A stretch of DNA of 64,000 bases from Herbaspirillum frisingense GSF30 (GCF_000300975.2 NZ_AEEC02000021.1:25898-89897), one strand, 5' to 3'. Counted from the first letter of the stretch, positions 34,739-45,484 are shown. A program made the numbers and translations. The notes: generated by a model from the letters alone, not told the origin.

Positions 34739-35365
34739 TTACTCGGTCTGCTGGATGGCGTCGCTGAGGTTGTCGGTGAGGTATTCGCGCTGGGAAGACT
34801 GGTCGTTGCCGATGAATTCGATGTCATCGATGCGCCACTGGCGGTTTTCGCGCACCAGCAGGATCTTGTCGTTCCAGGATTCGTCGCTGCCCGATTGCTG
34901 GTAGCGGAAGGCCACCTGGCAGGCGGCGCGATCCGCTTCGCTGTCGCAGGACTGGACGGCGAAGGAAGTGGCGCCCTCGAAGAGCGAGGTGAACAGATCG
35001 CCCTCGACGATGGGGGCCGCCTGCGGGCCGGCGGCGGCCTGGTAGCGGGCATCCGCGGCTTCGGCCCGGGTCAGCAGGTTGTAGAGGGAGCGGCTGACCA
35101 GCGGTTCGAACTGCTTGAGTTCATCGGCCGAGGGCAGGCCGGGGGCGTTGTGCTTGAGGTGGATGCGGTAGAAGTCGCCGACCACTTCGGCCTGCTGCTG
35201 CTCCTCGCCGCTGAAATTGTTGCAACCCGACAGGATCAGCAGCATGCCCAGGGCGACGGCGCCGGCACCGGTACGCAATGCGTGGGCGGAAGAGGGGGCG
35301 GCCGCGGGTGAGGCTGAAGGTGAGGCTGGGCGGGGAGGAGGGGCGGGACGGTGCAAAGTGGTCAT
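34739..35365 (-). CDS. lipoprotein, paralogue of the 33874-34452 product
   Basis: 208 residues. The hydrophobic segment AVALGMLLILSGC ends in a lipobox Cys near residue 48, but it is preceded by about 34 Pro/Ala/Ser-rich residues, unusual for a lipoprotein signal; a later TTG start (ALRTGAG...) is possible. The mature part parallels the neighbouring lipoprotein: VVGDFYRIHL, VEGDLFTSLFEGATSF and WRIDDIEFIG. The tandem pair probably arose by duplication. Envelope location is likely; function is unknown. Confidence 0.65.
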   Translation of the reverse strand: MTTLHRPAPPPRPASPSASPAAAPSSAHALRTGAGAVALGMLLILSGCNNFSGEEQQQAEVVGDFYRIHLKHNAPGLPSADELKQFEPLVSRSLYNLLTRAEAADARYQAAAGPQAAPIVEGDLFTSLFEGATSFAVQSCDSEADRAACQVAFRYQQSGSDESWNDKILLVRENRQWRIDDIEFIGNDQSSQREYLTDNLSDAIQQTE

Positions 35366-35596
35366 CCTGGTGTTCCTGGCGCCGGGTCTTGCCCGGTGCT
35401 CGTGTCATGGCGGCATATGCCCCGAAGAGGGCGCTGTGCCCGGTTACGGCCTGATGCAGGGTTGATGCTGGGTTGACGCTCTTGGGTCTGCCCGGTTAGT
35501 CAGGGGCGAGTCGCAAACGTTCCGCAGCGCCCCGGTTGGAGGCGCTGCAGAGGGTGGCAATGCGGTGGTGCTGCCGACGATCAGGGGGGGGCGGGC

Positions 35597-35899
35597 TTAG
35601 ACCGATTCGGTCAGCAGCGAGAAATGTTCCACCTGCGGGGCGCCGGCGAAGAAGGGGCCGACGATGCCGCGCCATTCGGTAAAGGCGGGCGATTCGCGGA
35701 AGTCCACGGTATGGTTTTCCAGGGTGGCCCAGTACACCATGAGCAGGTAGCGCTCTGGCGATTCGACGCCCTTTTGCACCTTGTGGCCGAGATAGCCGGT
35801 GGCCTTGCTGATGGTCTGCGCCAGGCCGCGCTGGATGGCTTCGTCGAATTCGGCTTGCTTGCCGGGTTGGATGCGGATGTCCGCCAGTTCCAGGATCAT
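35597..35899 (-). CDS. antibiotic biosynthesis monooxygenase (ABM) domain protein
   Basis: 100 residues from the ATG at 35899, with GGAGAA upstream; more distant ATGs lack a site. A single ABM-type alpha/beta barrel domain: ILELADIRIQPGKQAEFDEAI, ATGYLGHKVQKGVESPERYLLMVYWATLENHTVDFRES. These small dimeric proteins act as cofactor-free oxygenases or haem/quinone-handling proteins, but many have no known role. It is divergent from the permease gene. Confidence 0.8.
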   Translation of the reverse strand: MILELADIRIQPGKQAEFDEAIQRGLAQTISKATGYLGHKVQKGVESPERYLLMVYWATLENHTVDFRESPAFTEWRGIVGPFFAGAPQVEHFSLLTESV

Positions 35900-36162
35900 G
35901 TGGTTCTCCATTGTGCAGTGCATAGTCGAGGGTGAGCGCCGGCGCCGTGGTGCGTCGGCGGGCCGCACGATTATCACATTTTCCCCGGAGGCCGGCGTTC
36001 AATGGAATTTGTGGTCGGCTGAAAAGCTTTCACGCGCGGCCTGCGGTGGCCTGTTTTGGGGCGTCGTCATGGTGCGCGCAGGTTTTTTGCACCGTCTGGC
36101 GGCAAGCCGTGTGGATGCCGAAATCTTTTACGGATTTATTTTGCGTCCACGCGCCGCAGCAA

Positions 36163-36191
36163 TTGTTATTTGGGGCCGCGCTCAATACACT
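36163..36191 (+). promoter_or_regulatory. sigma-70 promoter for the uracil/xanthine permease
   Basis: TTGTTA at 36163-36168 and TACACT at 36186-36191 are separated by 17 bases. The -10 lies 55 bases before the ATG at 36247. The rest of the 347-base gap (35900-36246) holds no gene that I can support; it should also contain the promoter of the divergent ABM gene. Confidence 0.6.
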
Positions 36192-36246
36192 AGCTCCCGT
36201 TTTATCTATCCAAAATCAAAACAAATCTACAACGAAAGGGATCTCC

Positions 36247-37542
36247 ATGTCGGGTTCGTATTTCCCCCAATGGCGGCTGCGCCAAAGCACCACTGACGGC
36301 CAGGGAGCCGTGATCGCCGCCGACGAGCGGCTGCCTGCGCCACAGACCCTGGCCATGGGGGTGCAGCACGTGGTGGCCATGTTCGGTTCGACCGTGCTGG
36401 CGCCGCTGCTCATGGGCTTCGATCCCAACCTGGCAATCCTGATGTCCGGCGTCGGTACGCTGCTGTTCTTCCTGCTGGTGGGCGGCCGGGTGCCGAGCTA
36501 CCTGGGGTCCAGCTTTTCCTTCATCGGCCTGGTCATTGCGGTGACCGGTTATGCCGGTTCCGGTGCCAATGCCAACCTGGGCGTGGCGCTGGGTGGCATC
36601 ATCGCCTGCGGAGCGGTGTATGCGGTGATCGGTCTGATCGTGGCCGGCGTCGGTACCCGCTGGATCGAGTCGCTGATGCCGCCGGTGGTGACCGGTGCGG
36701 TGGTGGCGGTGATCGGCCTGAACCTGGCGCCGATCGCGGTCAAGGGCGTCTCGGGCAGCAATTTCGACAGCTGGATGGCACTGGCCACCGTGCTGTGCGT
36801 GGGCTTCGTCGCCGTGTTTACGCGTGGCATGCTGCAGCGCCTGCTGATTTTGGTCGGGCTGCTGCTGGCCTATGTGCTGTATGCAGTGCTGGCCAATGGC
36901 CTGGGCCTGGGCAAGCCGATCGACTTTGCCAGCGTGGCCAATGCCGCCTGGTTCGGCGTGCCGCACTTTGCCACTCCGGTGTTCCAGGCCAGCGCGATGG
37001 CCTTGCTGGCTCCGGTAGCGATCATCCTGGTGGCCGAGAACCTGGGTCACATCAAGGCCGTGTCGGCCATGACCGGCCAGAACCTGGACCGCTACATCGG
37101 CCGTGCCTTCATCGGTGACGGCCTGGCGACCATGCTTTCGGGTAGCGTCGGCGGCACCGGCGTGACCACCTATGCCGAGAACATCGGCGTGATGGCCGTG
37201 ACCAAGATCTACTCCACCCTTGTGTTCGTTGTGGCGGCGGTGATCGCCATCCTGCTGGGCTTCTCGCCCAAGTTCGGCGCGGTGATCCTGACCATCCCCG
37301 GGGCGGTGCTGGGTGGTGTATCGATCGTGGTGTTCGGTCTCATTACCGTGTCCGGCGCCCGCATCTGGGTCGAGAACAAGGTCGATTTCTCCAACAATAC
37401 CAACCTGATCGTGGCGGCCGTGACCCTGGTGCTGGGCGCGGGCGACTTCACCCTCAAGCTGGGCGGCTTCGCGCTGGGTGGCATCGGTACCGCCACCTTC
37501 GGGGCGATCATCCTGCATGCGCTGCTCAAGCGTCGGGGTTGA
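36247..37542 (+). CDS. uracil/xanthine permease, NCS2 family
   Basis: 431 residues from the ATG at 36247 (AAAGGGATCTCC upstream); an upstream frame of 105 codons is unrelated. It has 14 hydrophobic segments and NCS2 motifs: MGVQHVVAMFGSTVLAPLLMGF at the start, GSSFSFIG, AENLGHIKAVSAMTG with the conserved Glu/His, and GGTGVTTYAENIGVM. Closest to UraA/RutG-type uracil:proton symporters rather than purine-specific members. It imports a nucleobase across the inner membrane. Exact substrate not settled. Confidence 0.92.
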   Translation: MSGSYFPQWRLRQSTTDGQGAVIAADERLPAPQTLAMGVQHVVAMFGSTVLAPLLMGFDPNLAILMSGVGTLLFFLLVGGRVPSYLGSSFSFIGLVIAVTGYAGSGANANLGVALGGIIACGAVYAVIGLIVAGVGTRWIESLMPPVVTGAVVAVIGLNLAPIAVKGVSGSNFDSWMALATVLCVGFVAVFTRGMLQRLLILVGLLLAYVLYAVLANGLGLGKPIDFASVANAAWFGVPHFATPVFQASAMALLAPVAIILVAENLGHIKAVSAMTGQNLDRYIGRAFIGDGLATMLSGSVGGTGVTTYAENIGVMAVTKIYSTLVFVVAAVIAILLGFSPKFGAVILTIPGAVLGGVSIVVFGLITVSGARIWVENKVDFSNNTNLIVAAVTLVLGAGDFTLKLGGFALGGIGTATFGAIILHALLKRRG

Positions 37543-37672
37543 TTCCATCCTGACAATGCGTGTGGGCGGGAAGGAAGAGGCCGGTTCGGGTCGGGCCGTT
37601 CCGGGCGATCGGCCTTGATGTTCTGTTCGTGCTGAATGTTCGGATATGGCGGAGATTTTGTGAAAATTTCCG

Positions 37673-37701
37673 TTGAGCAATCTCCGTTTGCTGTCTATAC
37701 T
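37673..37701 (+). promoter_or_regulatory. sigma-70 promoter for the small lipoprotein gene
   Basis: TTGAGC at 37673-37678 and TATACT at 37696-37701 with a 17-base spacer. A leader of about 118 bases would precede the ATG at 37826. Confidence 0.6.
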
Positions 37702-37825
37702 TTGGCGCGTTGCAGCGCAGCGTCGCCGCCATGGCCCCGGGGGGCCGGGCAGGAGGCCAGGACAGCCTGCTACACGTCGTCGGGCCAGGTCTCTTGCCAG
37801 GCTCGCTTATCAGGGGAATCACCGC

Positions 37826-38059
37826 ATGAACTCCGCCATCCGCCTGCCAGCCTTGCTGTGCATCGCCCTCCCTTTGCTGTCGGCCTGTGACGCCCTGGCC
37901 GGCAAGAAGGACTACGCCTATTTCCGCCAGCATATGGACGAGGCCAAGTCGGTATCCGACCAATGCCAGCTCAATGGCACATCGGGCATGAACCAGTCCC
38001 AGATCAAGGTCTGCGAAGCCGCCCGTGAAGCCTGGGCCAATCGCAACTTCAACTATTGA
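37826..38059 (+). CDS. small lipoprotein, EexN-like
   Basis: 77 residues. The signal peptide RLPALLCIALPLLSAC ends in lipobox LSAC at residue 21. The mature part YFRQHMDEAKSVSDQCQLNG...VCEAAREAWANRNF has the two-Cys, DEAK and AA pattern of EexN-type entry-exclusion lipoproteins, which normally sit on conjugative plasmids. Here it stands alone next to a CorA-type transporter, so that function is not implied. It has a GGGGAA ribosome site and its own promoter. Confidence 0.7.
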   Translation: MNSAIRLPALLCIALPLLSACDALAGKKDYAYFRQHMDEAKSVSDQCQLNGTSGMNQSQIKVCEAAREAWANRNFNY

Positions 38060-38174
38060 TCGGCTGAGGCGGCCCGGATGCGCCCTGGCATCGTCACGGC
38101 GCTGTCACAAATCTGTCAAAGACGGTCGTTAGAATGCGGGGTTTTCGATTGCCCTCTTCCCTGACTGGCCGCTC

Positions 38175-39188
38175 ATGCACAATCCGCCGGATACGCCGCA
38201 AGCCTTGCACCTGCTCTACGAGCCGGCCGGATTCATCTGCTCCTTCCGTTTCGAGGAGGGCCGTGCCCGGCAGATGAACTGGAACGAGGTGGTCGATGAT
38301 CATCCGGTCGCGCCGGCGTTCAGCTGGCTGCACGTGAAGACGGCCGACGTGAAGATCCAGCAATGGCTGGCCCACCACAGCGGCATCCCCGAATACATCA
38401 CCGAATTCCTGCTCAGCAGCGACACCCATCCGGGCCTGCATGCCACGCCCGACGGCGTCTACGGCACCTTGACCGACATGAAGATGGAGATCGGCGACAC
38501 CGGCACCGAGAAGGGGGCGCTGCATTTCTACCTGGACCGCACGCGCCTCCTGACGCTGCGCACCCAGCCGCTGATTTCCACCAACATGCTGCGCCAGAAG
38601 GTGTTGGACGGCGGTGATTTCGACAATCCCATGGACCTCTTCGCCGAGCTGCTGCGCTGCCTGGCCGACGGATTCAATGCGCGCCTGGACAAGCTCAACG
38701 ACAAGGTGGACGACATCGAGTTTTCGGTGCTGTCGGACCGCCGGGCTGAAGACCGGGCCGAACTCTCCGGGATTCGCCGCCAGCTGGCCGAGCTGCGGCG
38801 CTTCATCGCGCCGGAACGCCGCATCCTGGCGCAGTTCCAGCGCTTGCGCCCGTCCTGGGTGCCGCGCGAGGCACTGGAAGACCTGACCCATGCACTGGAC
38901 GAACTCAATGAACTGCATTCCACCGTGGAAGCGGTCTATGAGCGTGCCAAGCTGCTGCAGGAAGAGATCGCGTCGCAGATGTCGGAGCAGATGAACCGCA
39001 ACCTGATGGCGCTCTCGATCCTGACCGCGCTGTTGATGCCGGCCACGCTGGTGTCAGGGATTTTCGGGATGAACGTGGCAGGTCTGCCGGGTCTGCATGA
39101 CGAGACCTCGTTCTGGATCGTGATGGGGCTCATGGGTGGCCTGGGGGTGGCGACCGTGGCTTTCCTGCGGTGGATGAAGATCTTCTGA
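38175..39188 (+). CDS. CorA/ZntB-family divalent metal ion transporter
   Basis: 337 residues. A large cytoplasmic N-terminal domain ends in long helices, then two transmembrane segments at the C-terminus with GIFGMNVAGLPG, the GMN pore signature. The N-terminal sequence (LLYEPAGFICSFRFEEG) and the short GxPG loop are closer to ZntB than to CorA, suggesting zinc rather than magnesium, but this is a judgement by eye. It acts as a homopentamer in the inner membrane. The ATG has only a weak ribosome site. Confidence 0.88.
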   Translation: MHNPPDTPQALHLLYEPAGFICSFRFEEGRARQMNWNEVVDDHPVAPAFSWLHVKTADVKIQQWLAHHSGIPEYITEFLLSSDTHPGLHATPDGVYGTLTDMKMEIGDTGTEKGALHFYLDRTRLLTLRTQPLISTNMLRQKVLDGGDFDNPMDLFAELLRCLADGFNARLDKLNDKVDDIEFSVLSDRRAEDRAELSGIRRQLAELRRFIAPERRILAQFQRLRPSWVPREALEDLTHALDELNELHSTVEAVYERAKLLQEEIASQMSEQMNRNLMALSILTALLMPATLVSGIFGMNVAGLPGLHDETSFWIVMGLMGGLGVATVAFLRWMKIF

Positions 39189-39200
39189 GGAAGATCTTCC
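39176..39200. repeat. paired GAAGATCTTC palindromes at the 3' end of the CorA/ZntB gene
   Basis: GAAGATCTTC at 39176-39185 spans the last codons and GGAAGATCTTCC at 39189-39200 follows the stop at once. Each is a perfect palindrome, and together they are a direct repeat that can form alternative hairpins. There is no T tract. Confidence 0.6.
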
Positions 39201-39282
39201 TGATGGCGCTTGAGCTGCTCGAGGTGCCTTGTGCGCTTGAGGCGCTTTGGGCGCTTCAGCTGCGGCAGGCACCTGCAGCGTT

Positions 39283-39645
39283 TCAGTCGCGTGCTGCCAT
39301 GGCTTCCTCGCTCTCGCGGATCAGCTTGTCGATGTCCAGGTTGTCCACTGCTTCCACCCGCAACGACAGCGGGCGCCACAGCGAATACAGCCACAGGCCG
39401 ATGGTGCAGAGCGTGCCCAGGAACAGGGTGATGAAGCCCGAGAGGAACAGCCCGATGAAGGGTGAGGCGATCAGGCCGTCATAACCGATCAGGTGCTTGC
39501 CGTCCCAGGTGATGGTCTGGGCGCCGAATAGCGACAAGACCCCCATCAGGGTCGAAAACGGTACCAGCGAAAACGTGGTGCCGATGGCCAGCAGCTTGTA
39601 GATGGACGCCATCGACATGCGCTGGATCTTGATCTGCTCGAACAT
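39283..39645 (-). CDS. small membrane protein of unknown function
   Basis: 120 residues from the ATG at 39645 (AAGGGGAAGG upstream). Two long hydrophobic segments lie at about 13-40 and 60-88, with a charged C-terminal helix (VEAVDNLDIDKLIRESEEAM). I do not recognise a named family; it looks like a conserved betaproteobacterial inner-membrane protein. It follows glnS by about 120 bases on the same strand and is convergent with the CorA/ZntB gene. Confidence 0.6.
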   Translation of the reverse strand: MFEQIKIQRMSMASIYKLLAIGTTFSLVPFSTLMGVLSLFGAQTITWDGKHLIGYDGLIASPFIGLFLSGFITLFLGTLCTIGLWLYSLWRPLSLRVEAVDNLDIDKLIRESEEAMAARD

Positions 39646-39766
39646 GAGCCTTCCCCTTGCTCGTCCGCGTGGAGTTGTCCACGCCGCTGCGCCTTCCCGT
39701 GCACGGACGGCGTAGCGCATGGCGCCGCCCGCGTGGCCTTGCGGCCGGTTCCCCGGAATACCGGGA

Positions 39767-41518
<1,752 letters not shown>

Positions 41519-41820
41519 GAGATGAATCGGAGGAATGCCTGTTTATTCAGATGGCAAGCATTTTACCGCACGTGCCCGATTTCAACGGGCTTTGCGGCTG
41601 CCAGGGCCAGATTTTTTGCCGGGAGACAACGCATGGTCCAGCTTGGTGATCAGGCTGATTGCCTTGGGAGACACTTTTCTTGTTACACAAGATACGGGTG
41701 GGAATTACCTGTCAGGAGGGGCGGCTGGCAATCTGCGCCCATGACTTGGCAGCGTGCCGGGTCAAGTGAACATTCCGGACCCCTTGCAGGCAGGGGCGGA
41801 CAAGAAAAAGGAGCGCAATC
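41519..41820. other. intergenic region between glnS and a small lipoprotein gene
   Basis: 302 bases without a supported gene. A minus-strand TAAAAT near 41564-41569 may serve glnS. On the plus strand CTTGTTACACAAG is a short interrupted palindrome, and AAGGAGCGC just before 41821 is the ribosome site of the next gene. Confidence 0.4.
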
Positions 41821-41961
41821 ATGAATCGACTGATCAAACTGGTCGTCGCCGCCGGCGTGGCGGCAGCAACCCTTTCCGCCTGCGTGGTGGTGCCGGCCGG
41901 ACCGCCGCAACCGCACTATTACCGCCCTTATTACGGCCCGGGTTATTACTACGGGCGCTGA
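41821..41961 (+). CDS. very small Tyr/Pro-rich lipoprotein
   Basis: 46 residues, below the size most gene callers keep. It has an AAGGAG site six bases before the ATG, a clear signal peptide (MNRLIKLVVAAGVAAATLSAC) with lipobox LSAC, and a mature peptide of about 25 residues consisting mainly of Pro, Tyr and Gly (HYYRPYYGPGYYYGR). Such tails occur in small envelope lipoproteins of betaproteobacteria. Function unknown. Confidence 0.7.
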   Translation: MNRLIKLVVAAGVAAATLSACVVVPAGPPQPHYYRPYYGPGYYYGR

Positions 41962-42004
41962 TCGGCCGCTGATCGGTCGTTGATATTCCCGGTACTGGCC
42001 TGGA

Positions 42005-42811
42005 TCACATCTGCCTGAACAGATGGGCGAAGAGGCGGCTCACCGGCAGCCGCTGGCCGTCAGGTCGGCCATGCAGGGTGAGCCACAGCTTGCCCGCTTC
42101 GTCGCGCTGCGCGGCCTGTATCCGACGGGCCTGGACCACGATGCCGCGATGGACCTGCCAGAACTGCTGCGGGTCCAGTTGCGGGATCAGTTCCCGCAGG
42201 CTGGTACGGATCAGGGCCTCGCCCTCGGCGGTGACCACGTTGACGTATTTGTCGGTGGCTTCGAAGTACAACACGTCCTGTACCGGGATCATCCTCACCC
42301 GGCTGCCCACGGCGGCGCGGATGAAGTCCAGCCGGGGTGGCTTGTCGCCGGGAGCGGGCAGGGCCAGCGCGCGCAACTGCGCCAGGGCGTGCTCCAGGTG
42401 GGCATCCTGGCTGCTGGCGGCGCGCTGGGCCAGCAGGGTTTGCAGGCGCCCGACCGTCACCGCCAGGCGTTCGCGGGTGACCGGTTTGAGCAGGTAATCG
42501 ACCGCGGCGCGTTCAAAGGCCTGCACTGCATAATCGTCATAGGCCGTCACGAACACCAGCAGCGGGAAGGGCCGCTGCACCGGCCATTCCTCCCCCAGCT
42601 GCGCCGCCACTTCCAGCCCGGTCAGTCCGGGCATCCGGATATCCAGAAACAGCACATCGGGCAGGGTCGCCAGCGTCAGCTCCAGCGCCTCGATGCCATT
42701 GGCCGCCAGTTGCGGCGGTGGCAGTGCCGGCCAGGCCTGGGCCAGTGCCTGCCGGAGCGCCTGGGCCAGCAGGGGTTCGTCTTCGGCGATCAGCGCTGTA
42801 GGGACGGCCAT
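42005..42811 (-). CDS. LytTR-family response regulator
   Basis: 268 residues. Receiver domain with AEDEP, VLFLDIRMPG (phosphorylated Asp near 57), VTAYDDYAV and LLKPV; then a LytTR DNA-binding domain with ALGS-like AVGSRVRMIPVQDVLYFEATDKYVNV and FWQVHRGIVV. It partners the sensor kinase encoded 37 bases upstream on the same strand. The layout is that of AlgR/LytR-type regulators. Target genes cannot be named from here. Confidence 0.9.
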   Translation of the reverse strand: MAVPTALIAEDEPLLAQALRQALAQAWPALPPPQLAANGIEALELTLATLPDVLFLDIRMPGLTGLEVAAQLGEEWPVQRPFPLLVFVTAYDDYAVQAFERAAVDYLLKPVTRERLAVTVGRLQTLLAQRAASSQDAHLEHALAQLRALALPAPGDKPPRLDFIRAAVGSRVRMIPVQDVLYFEATDKYVNVVTAEGEALIRTSLRELIPQLDPQQFWQVHRGIVVQARRIQAAQRDEAGKLWLTLHGRPDGQRLPVSRLFAHLFRQM

Positions 42812-42848
42812 GATGGCTCCAGAGTGAAGGATTCTTCAGACAAGGTTT

Positions 42849-43991
42849 TTAGGCATCAAGGGCGCGGTTGTGGCGCGTGGTGCGGTGGGCGCTCTTGAGT
42901 GCCTTCAGCGGGATGGTGATCTGCGCCATGGCGCCGGCCGGGACGTTGTGGGTGATGATCAGTTCGGCCAGCGGGCCATAGAGCGTGACCAGACGTTCGC
43001 GGATATTGTCCAGGCCGAAATGCATGCCGATCACCGGCTCCTTCTGCGGTGGTGGCTGGTTCAGGCTGATGCTGGTGGGCAGGCCGGCACCGGTATCGAG
43101 CACGCTCAGGACCAGCATGTCGTTATGCACGGCGGCGCGCACGGTGCAGTTACCGCCGTCGACCTTGGGTTCGAGACCGTGCTTGATGGCGTTTTCGACC
43201 AGGGGCTGGAGCAGCATCGGTGCCAGCCTGAGGCGGCCCAGGTGTTCCGGCAATTGCAGGGTATAGGACAGGCGCATGCCCATGCGCAGCGACATCAATC
43301 CCAGATAGGCCTTGATCAGGTCGAATTCCTTTTGCAGCGAGGTGCTGTCGGCGCGCGAGGCCGACAGGGTGGTGCGCAGGTATTGCACCAGCTGGTTGAG
43401 CATCAGCTCGGCCTGCAGCGGATCGGTGCTGATCAGCGACTGCAGCGTGGCCAGGGTATTGAACAGCATGTGCGGCTCGATCTGGGCTTGCAGCATCTGC
43501 AGCTGGGCCTGCACGGCCTGCTTCTCGACCTGGGTGGCGTGGGCTTCCAGGGCGGCCATCTTCTGGCGGTTCCAGAAGAACAGGGTGGCGCCGAAACAGA
43601 CCAGGAAGGTCAGCACGATGACCGCGATGATGCTGTCGCTGTGCTCCGGCACCAGGCTCAGGATGGGCTGGCCCATCAAGAGGCTGGCCAGCACCCGGCC
43701 CAGCAGTACCGCCAGCGGTGCCATCACCACGATCACCAGCAGCATGCCCAGCTTGTTGGGGGCGTCGTTACCCCACAGCAGCAGGCGGCTGCCGTTGATC
43801 AACAGCATGGCGAGCAGGCCGATGCACATCGATACCTGCAGGTTTTCATAGAAGCTGCCGCCAATGCGCAGCAGGTAGGTGACGGCCAGCGCGCACAGCA
43901 GGTTGATCACCAGCGTGGGCAGCAGGGCCAGCGCCAGTTCGCGCAGCAGCAGGAGCAGGCGGGGCGGGACGGAAGTATCGTGTGGGGTCAT
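42849..43991 (-). CDS. LytS/YehU-type sensor histidine kinase
   Basis: 380 residues from the ATG at 43991 (AGGA upstream). Four or more hydrophobic segments occupy the first 155 residues, followed by a coiled segment and the His_kinase domain AQIEPHMLFNTLATLQSLI with the phosphorylated His, and an HATPase-like end with PLVENAIKHGLEP and GLDNIRERL. No separate sensory domain is visible, so the membrane part probably senses. Pairs with the downstream LytTR regulator. Confidence 0.9.
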   Translation of the reverse strand: MTPHDTSVPPRLLLLLRELALALLPTLVINLLCALAVTYLLRIGGSFYENLQVSMCIGLLAMLLINGSRLLLWGNDAPNKLGMLLVIVVMAPLAVLLGRVLASLLMGQPILSLVPEHSDSIIAVIVLTFLVCFGATLFFWNRQKMAALEAHATQVEKQAVQAQLQMLQAQIEPHMLFNTLATLQSLISTDPLQAELMLNQLVQYLRTTLSASRADSTSLQKEFDLIKAYLGLMSLRMGMRLSYTLQLPEHLGRLRLAPMLLQPLVENAIKHGLEPKVDGGNCTVRAAVHNDMLVLSVLDTGAGLPTSISLNQPPPQKEPVIGMHFGLDNIRERLVTLYGPLAELIITHNVPAGAMAQITIPLKALKSAHRTTRHNRALDA

Positions 43992-44039
43992 GCGGTCCTG
44001 GGAGAGTGCAAACAAGCGGCCGAGGGGCGCGCTGCCCGC

Positions 44040-44324
44040 TCAGCGGCGGCGCAGTTCGCGCGCGATCATCGCCTTTTTCCAGTCGGCGGGAAAGCGCCCG
44101 AATACGCTCAAGGCGTGGAATAGTACCCCGATTCCCCAGCCAAGGAGAGGCCCGATGCTCCACCAGTGAGGATGCGGGGTGAGCAGGCTGACCAGCATCA
44201 GCCCGGCATTGACCACCAGGTAGATCGCCAGATGCCTGAAAAAGCCCAGCTGGCGCGCTACGCGCCGCTCGGCGCACAGGTAGTCGGGGTGGGTGGTGTC
44301 GTTGTGAAGCTCGGTATCGCGCAT
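44040..44324 (-). CDS. 2TM-domain protein
   Basis: 94 residues. ARRQLGFF-like helix entry, then two membrane segments, HLAIYLVVNAGLMLVSLL and WWSIGPLLGWGIGVLFHALSVFG, matching the 2TM domain family that often accompanies or is fused to LytS-type kinases. It lies 48 bases upstream of the LytS-type gene on the same strand. It may help sensing or be a simple membrane protein. Confidence 0.8.
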   Translation of the reverse strand: MRDTELHNDTTHPDYLCAERRVARQLGFFRHLAIYLVVNAGLMLVSLLTPHPHWWSIGPLLGWGIGVLFHALSVFGRFPADWKKAMIARELRRR

Positions 44325-44489
44325 GGCACTCTCCTTGTCGGGCTGGTTGGATGGATCAGGCCCGCAGCATGCGCGTCGGCAGGGTGTAGGGCCAGCGCCG
44401 TGCGACCAACGGTAGCAGCGCGGGTGCCGGATGCTTGAAGCGCGGCGTGATCTGCACTACCTTATGCGGCCCACCCTTCGGAGAACTTC

Positions 44490-45239
44490 ATGTGGCCCTA
44501 TCCCAGGATTCTTGCTCATCGCGGCGGCGGCACGCTGGCGCCGGAAAACACGCTGGCCGGTTTTCGCGCCGGTCTGCAGCACGGTTATCGTGCAGTGGAG
44601 TTCGATGTCATGCTCACCCGCGATGAGGTCCCGATCCTGATGCACGATCCCCAGCGCGGGCGCACCCTGCCCGGCAGCGGGCGCATCGCCGAGACCGACT
44701 GGGCCGAGTTGCGCGAGCTGGAAGCCGGTGCCTGGCGTGACCCCGCCTTTGCCGGCGAGCGCATTTGCACCCTGGAGCAGTGCCTGGATTTTTGCCTGGA
44801 ACAGGGCATCTGGATGAACGTCGAGATCAAGCCGGCCGCGCCGGAACATGCGCGGCGCACCGCCGAGCTGACCGCGCAGGCGGTGGCGCGGCGCTTTGCC
44901 GGAGTCAGCGGTGCCGCCTTGCCGGTGCTGTCCTCGTTCTCGTTCGAGGCCCTGCTGGCTGCGCAGGAGACCGCGCCGCAGTTGCCGCGCGGCTTCCTGG
45001 TGGATGTGATCCCAGAAGACTGGCAGCAGCGCCTGGCGCAGTTGCAGGCGGTCGCCCTGCATACCAACCACAAGCACCTGACCCCGGCCCTGGCGGCCAG
45101 CGTCAAGGATGCTGGCGTGGGCCTGTTCTGCTACACCGTCAACGATACGGCACGTGCCGCCGAAATCCGCGCCTGGGGCGTGGATGCCTTCTGCACCGAC
45201 CGCATCGACCTGATCGCCGCCGATGCCTGGGCAGCGTGA
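44490..45239 (+). CDS. ugpQ: glycerophosphodiester phosphodiesterase
   Basis: 249 residues. The GDPD TIM-barrel signatures are at the start (ILAHRGGGTLAPENTLAGF), then AVEFDVMLTRDEVPILMHDP (metal-binding Glu and Asp, catalytic His), IEIK-like VEIKPA, and CYTVND near the end. It releases an alcohol and glycerol-3-phosphate from glycerophosphodiesters. No signal peptide, so cytoplasmic as UgpQ is. The ATG has an AGAAC-type weak site. Confidence 0.93.
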   Translation: MWPYPRILAHRGGGTLAPENTLAGFRAGLQHGYRAVEFDVMLTRDEVPILMHDPQRGRTLPGSGRIAETDWAELRELEAGAWRDPAFAGERICTLEQCLDFCLEQGIWMNVEIKPAAPEHARRTAELTAQAVARRFAGVSGAALPVLSSFSFEALLAAQETAPQLPRGFLVDVIPEDWQQRLAQLQAVALHTNHKHLTPALAASVKDAGVGLFCYTVNDTARAAEIRAWGVDAFCTDRIDLIAADAWAA

Positions 45240-45484
45240 ACGGGGGAGGCTCTTGCTAGCGGGCATCGCGCAGCGTGGAAATGAACGGCAAATCGCGCTC
45301 TTACCGGCGGACTGAATCATGGCTCGCCCGCTATGATTTCCCTGCGGTCGACGCTGTCAGCCAAAGTTGTCAGGATGCTGTCAACGTCTCGCAAAAGCCC
45401 TGCGTTAAGGAAACACAAGGCCGGCGCCCGTGAGCACGCCGGTGGACTTGTGGAGCACACAACACTGAGAGATAGAGGAAAACG

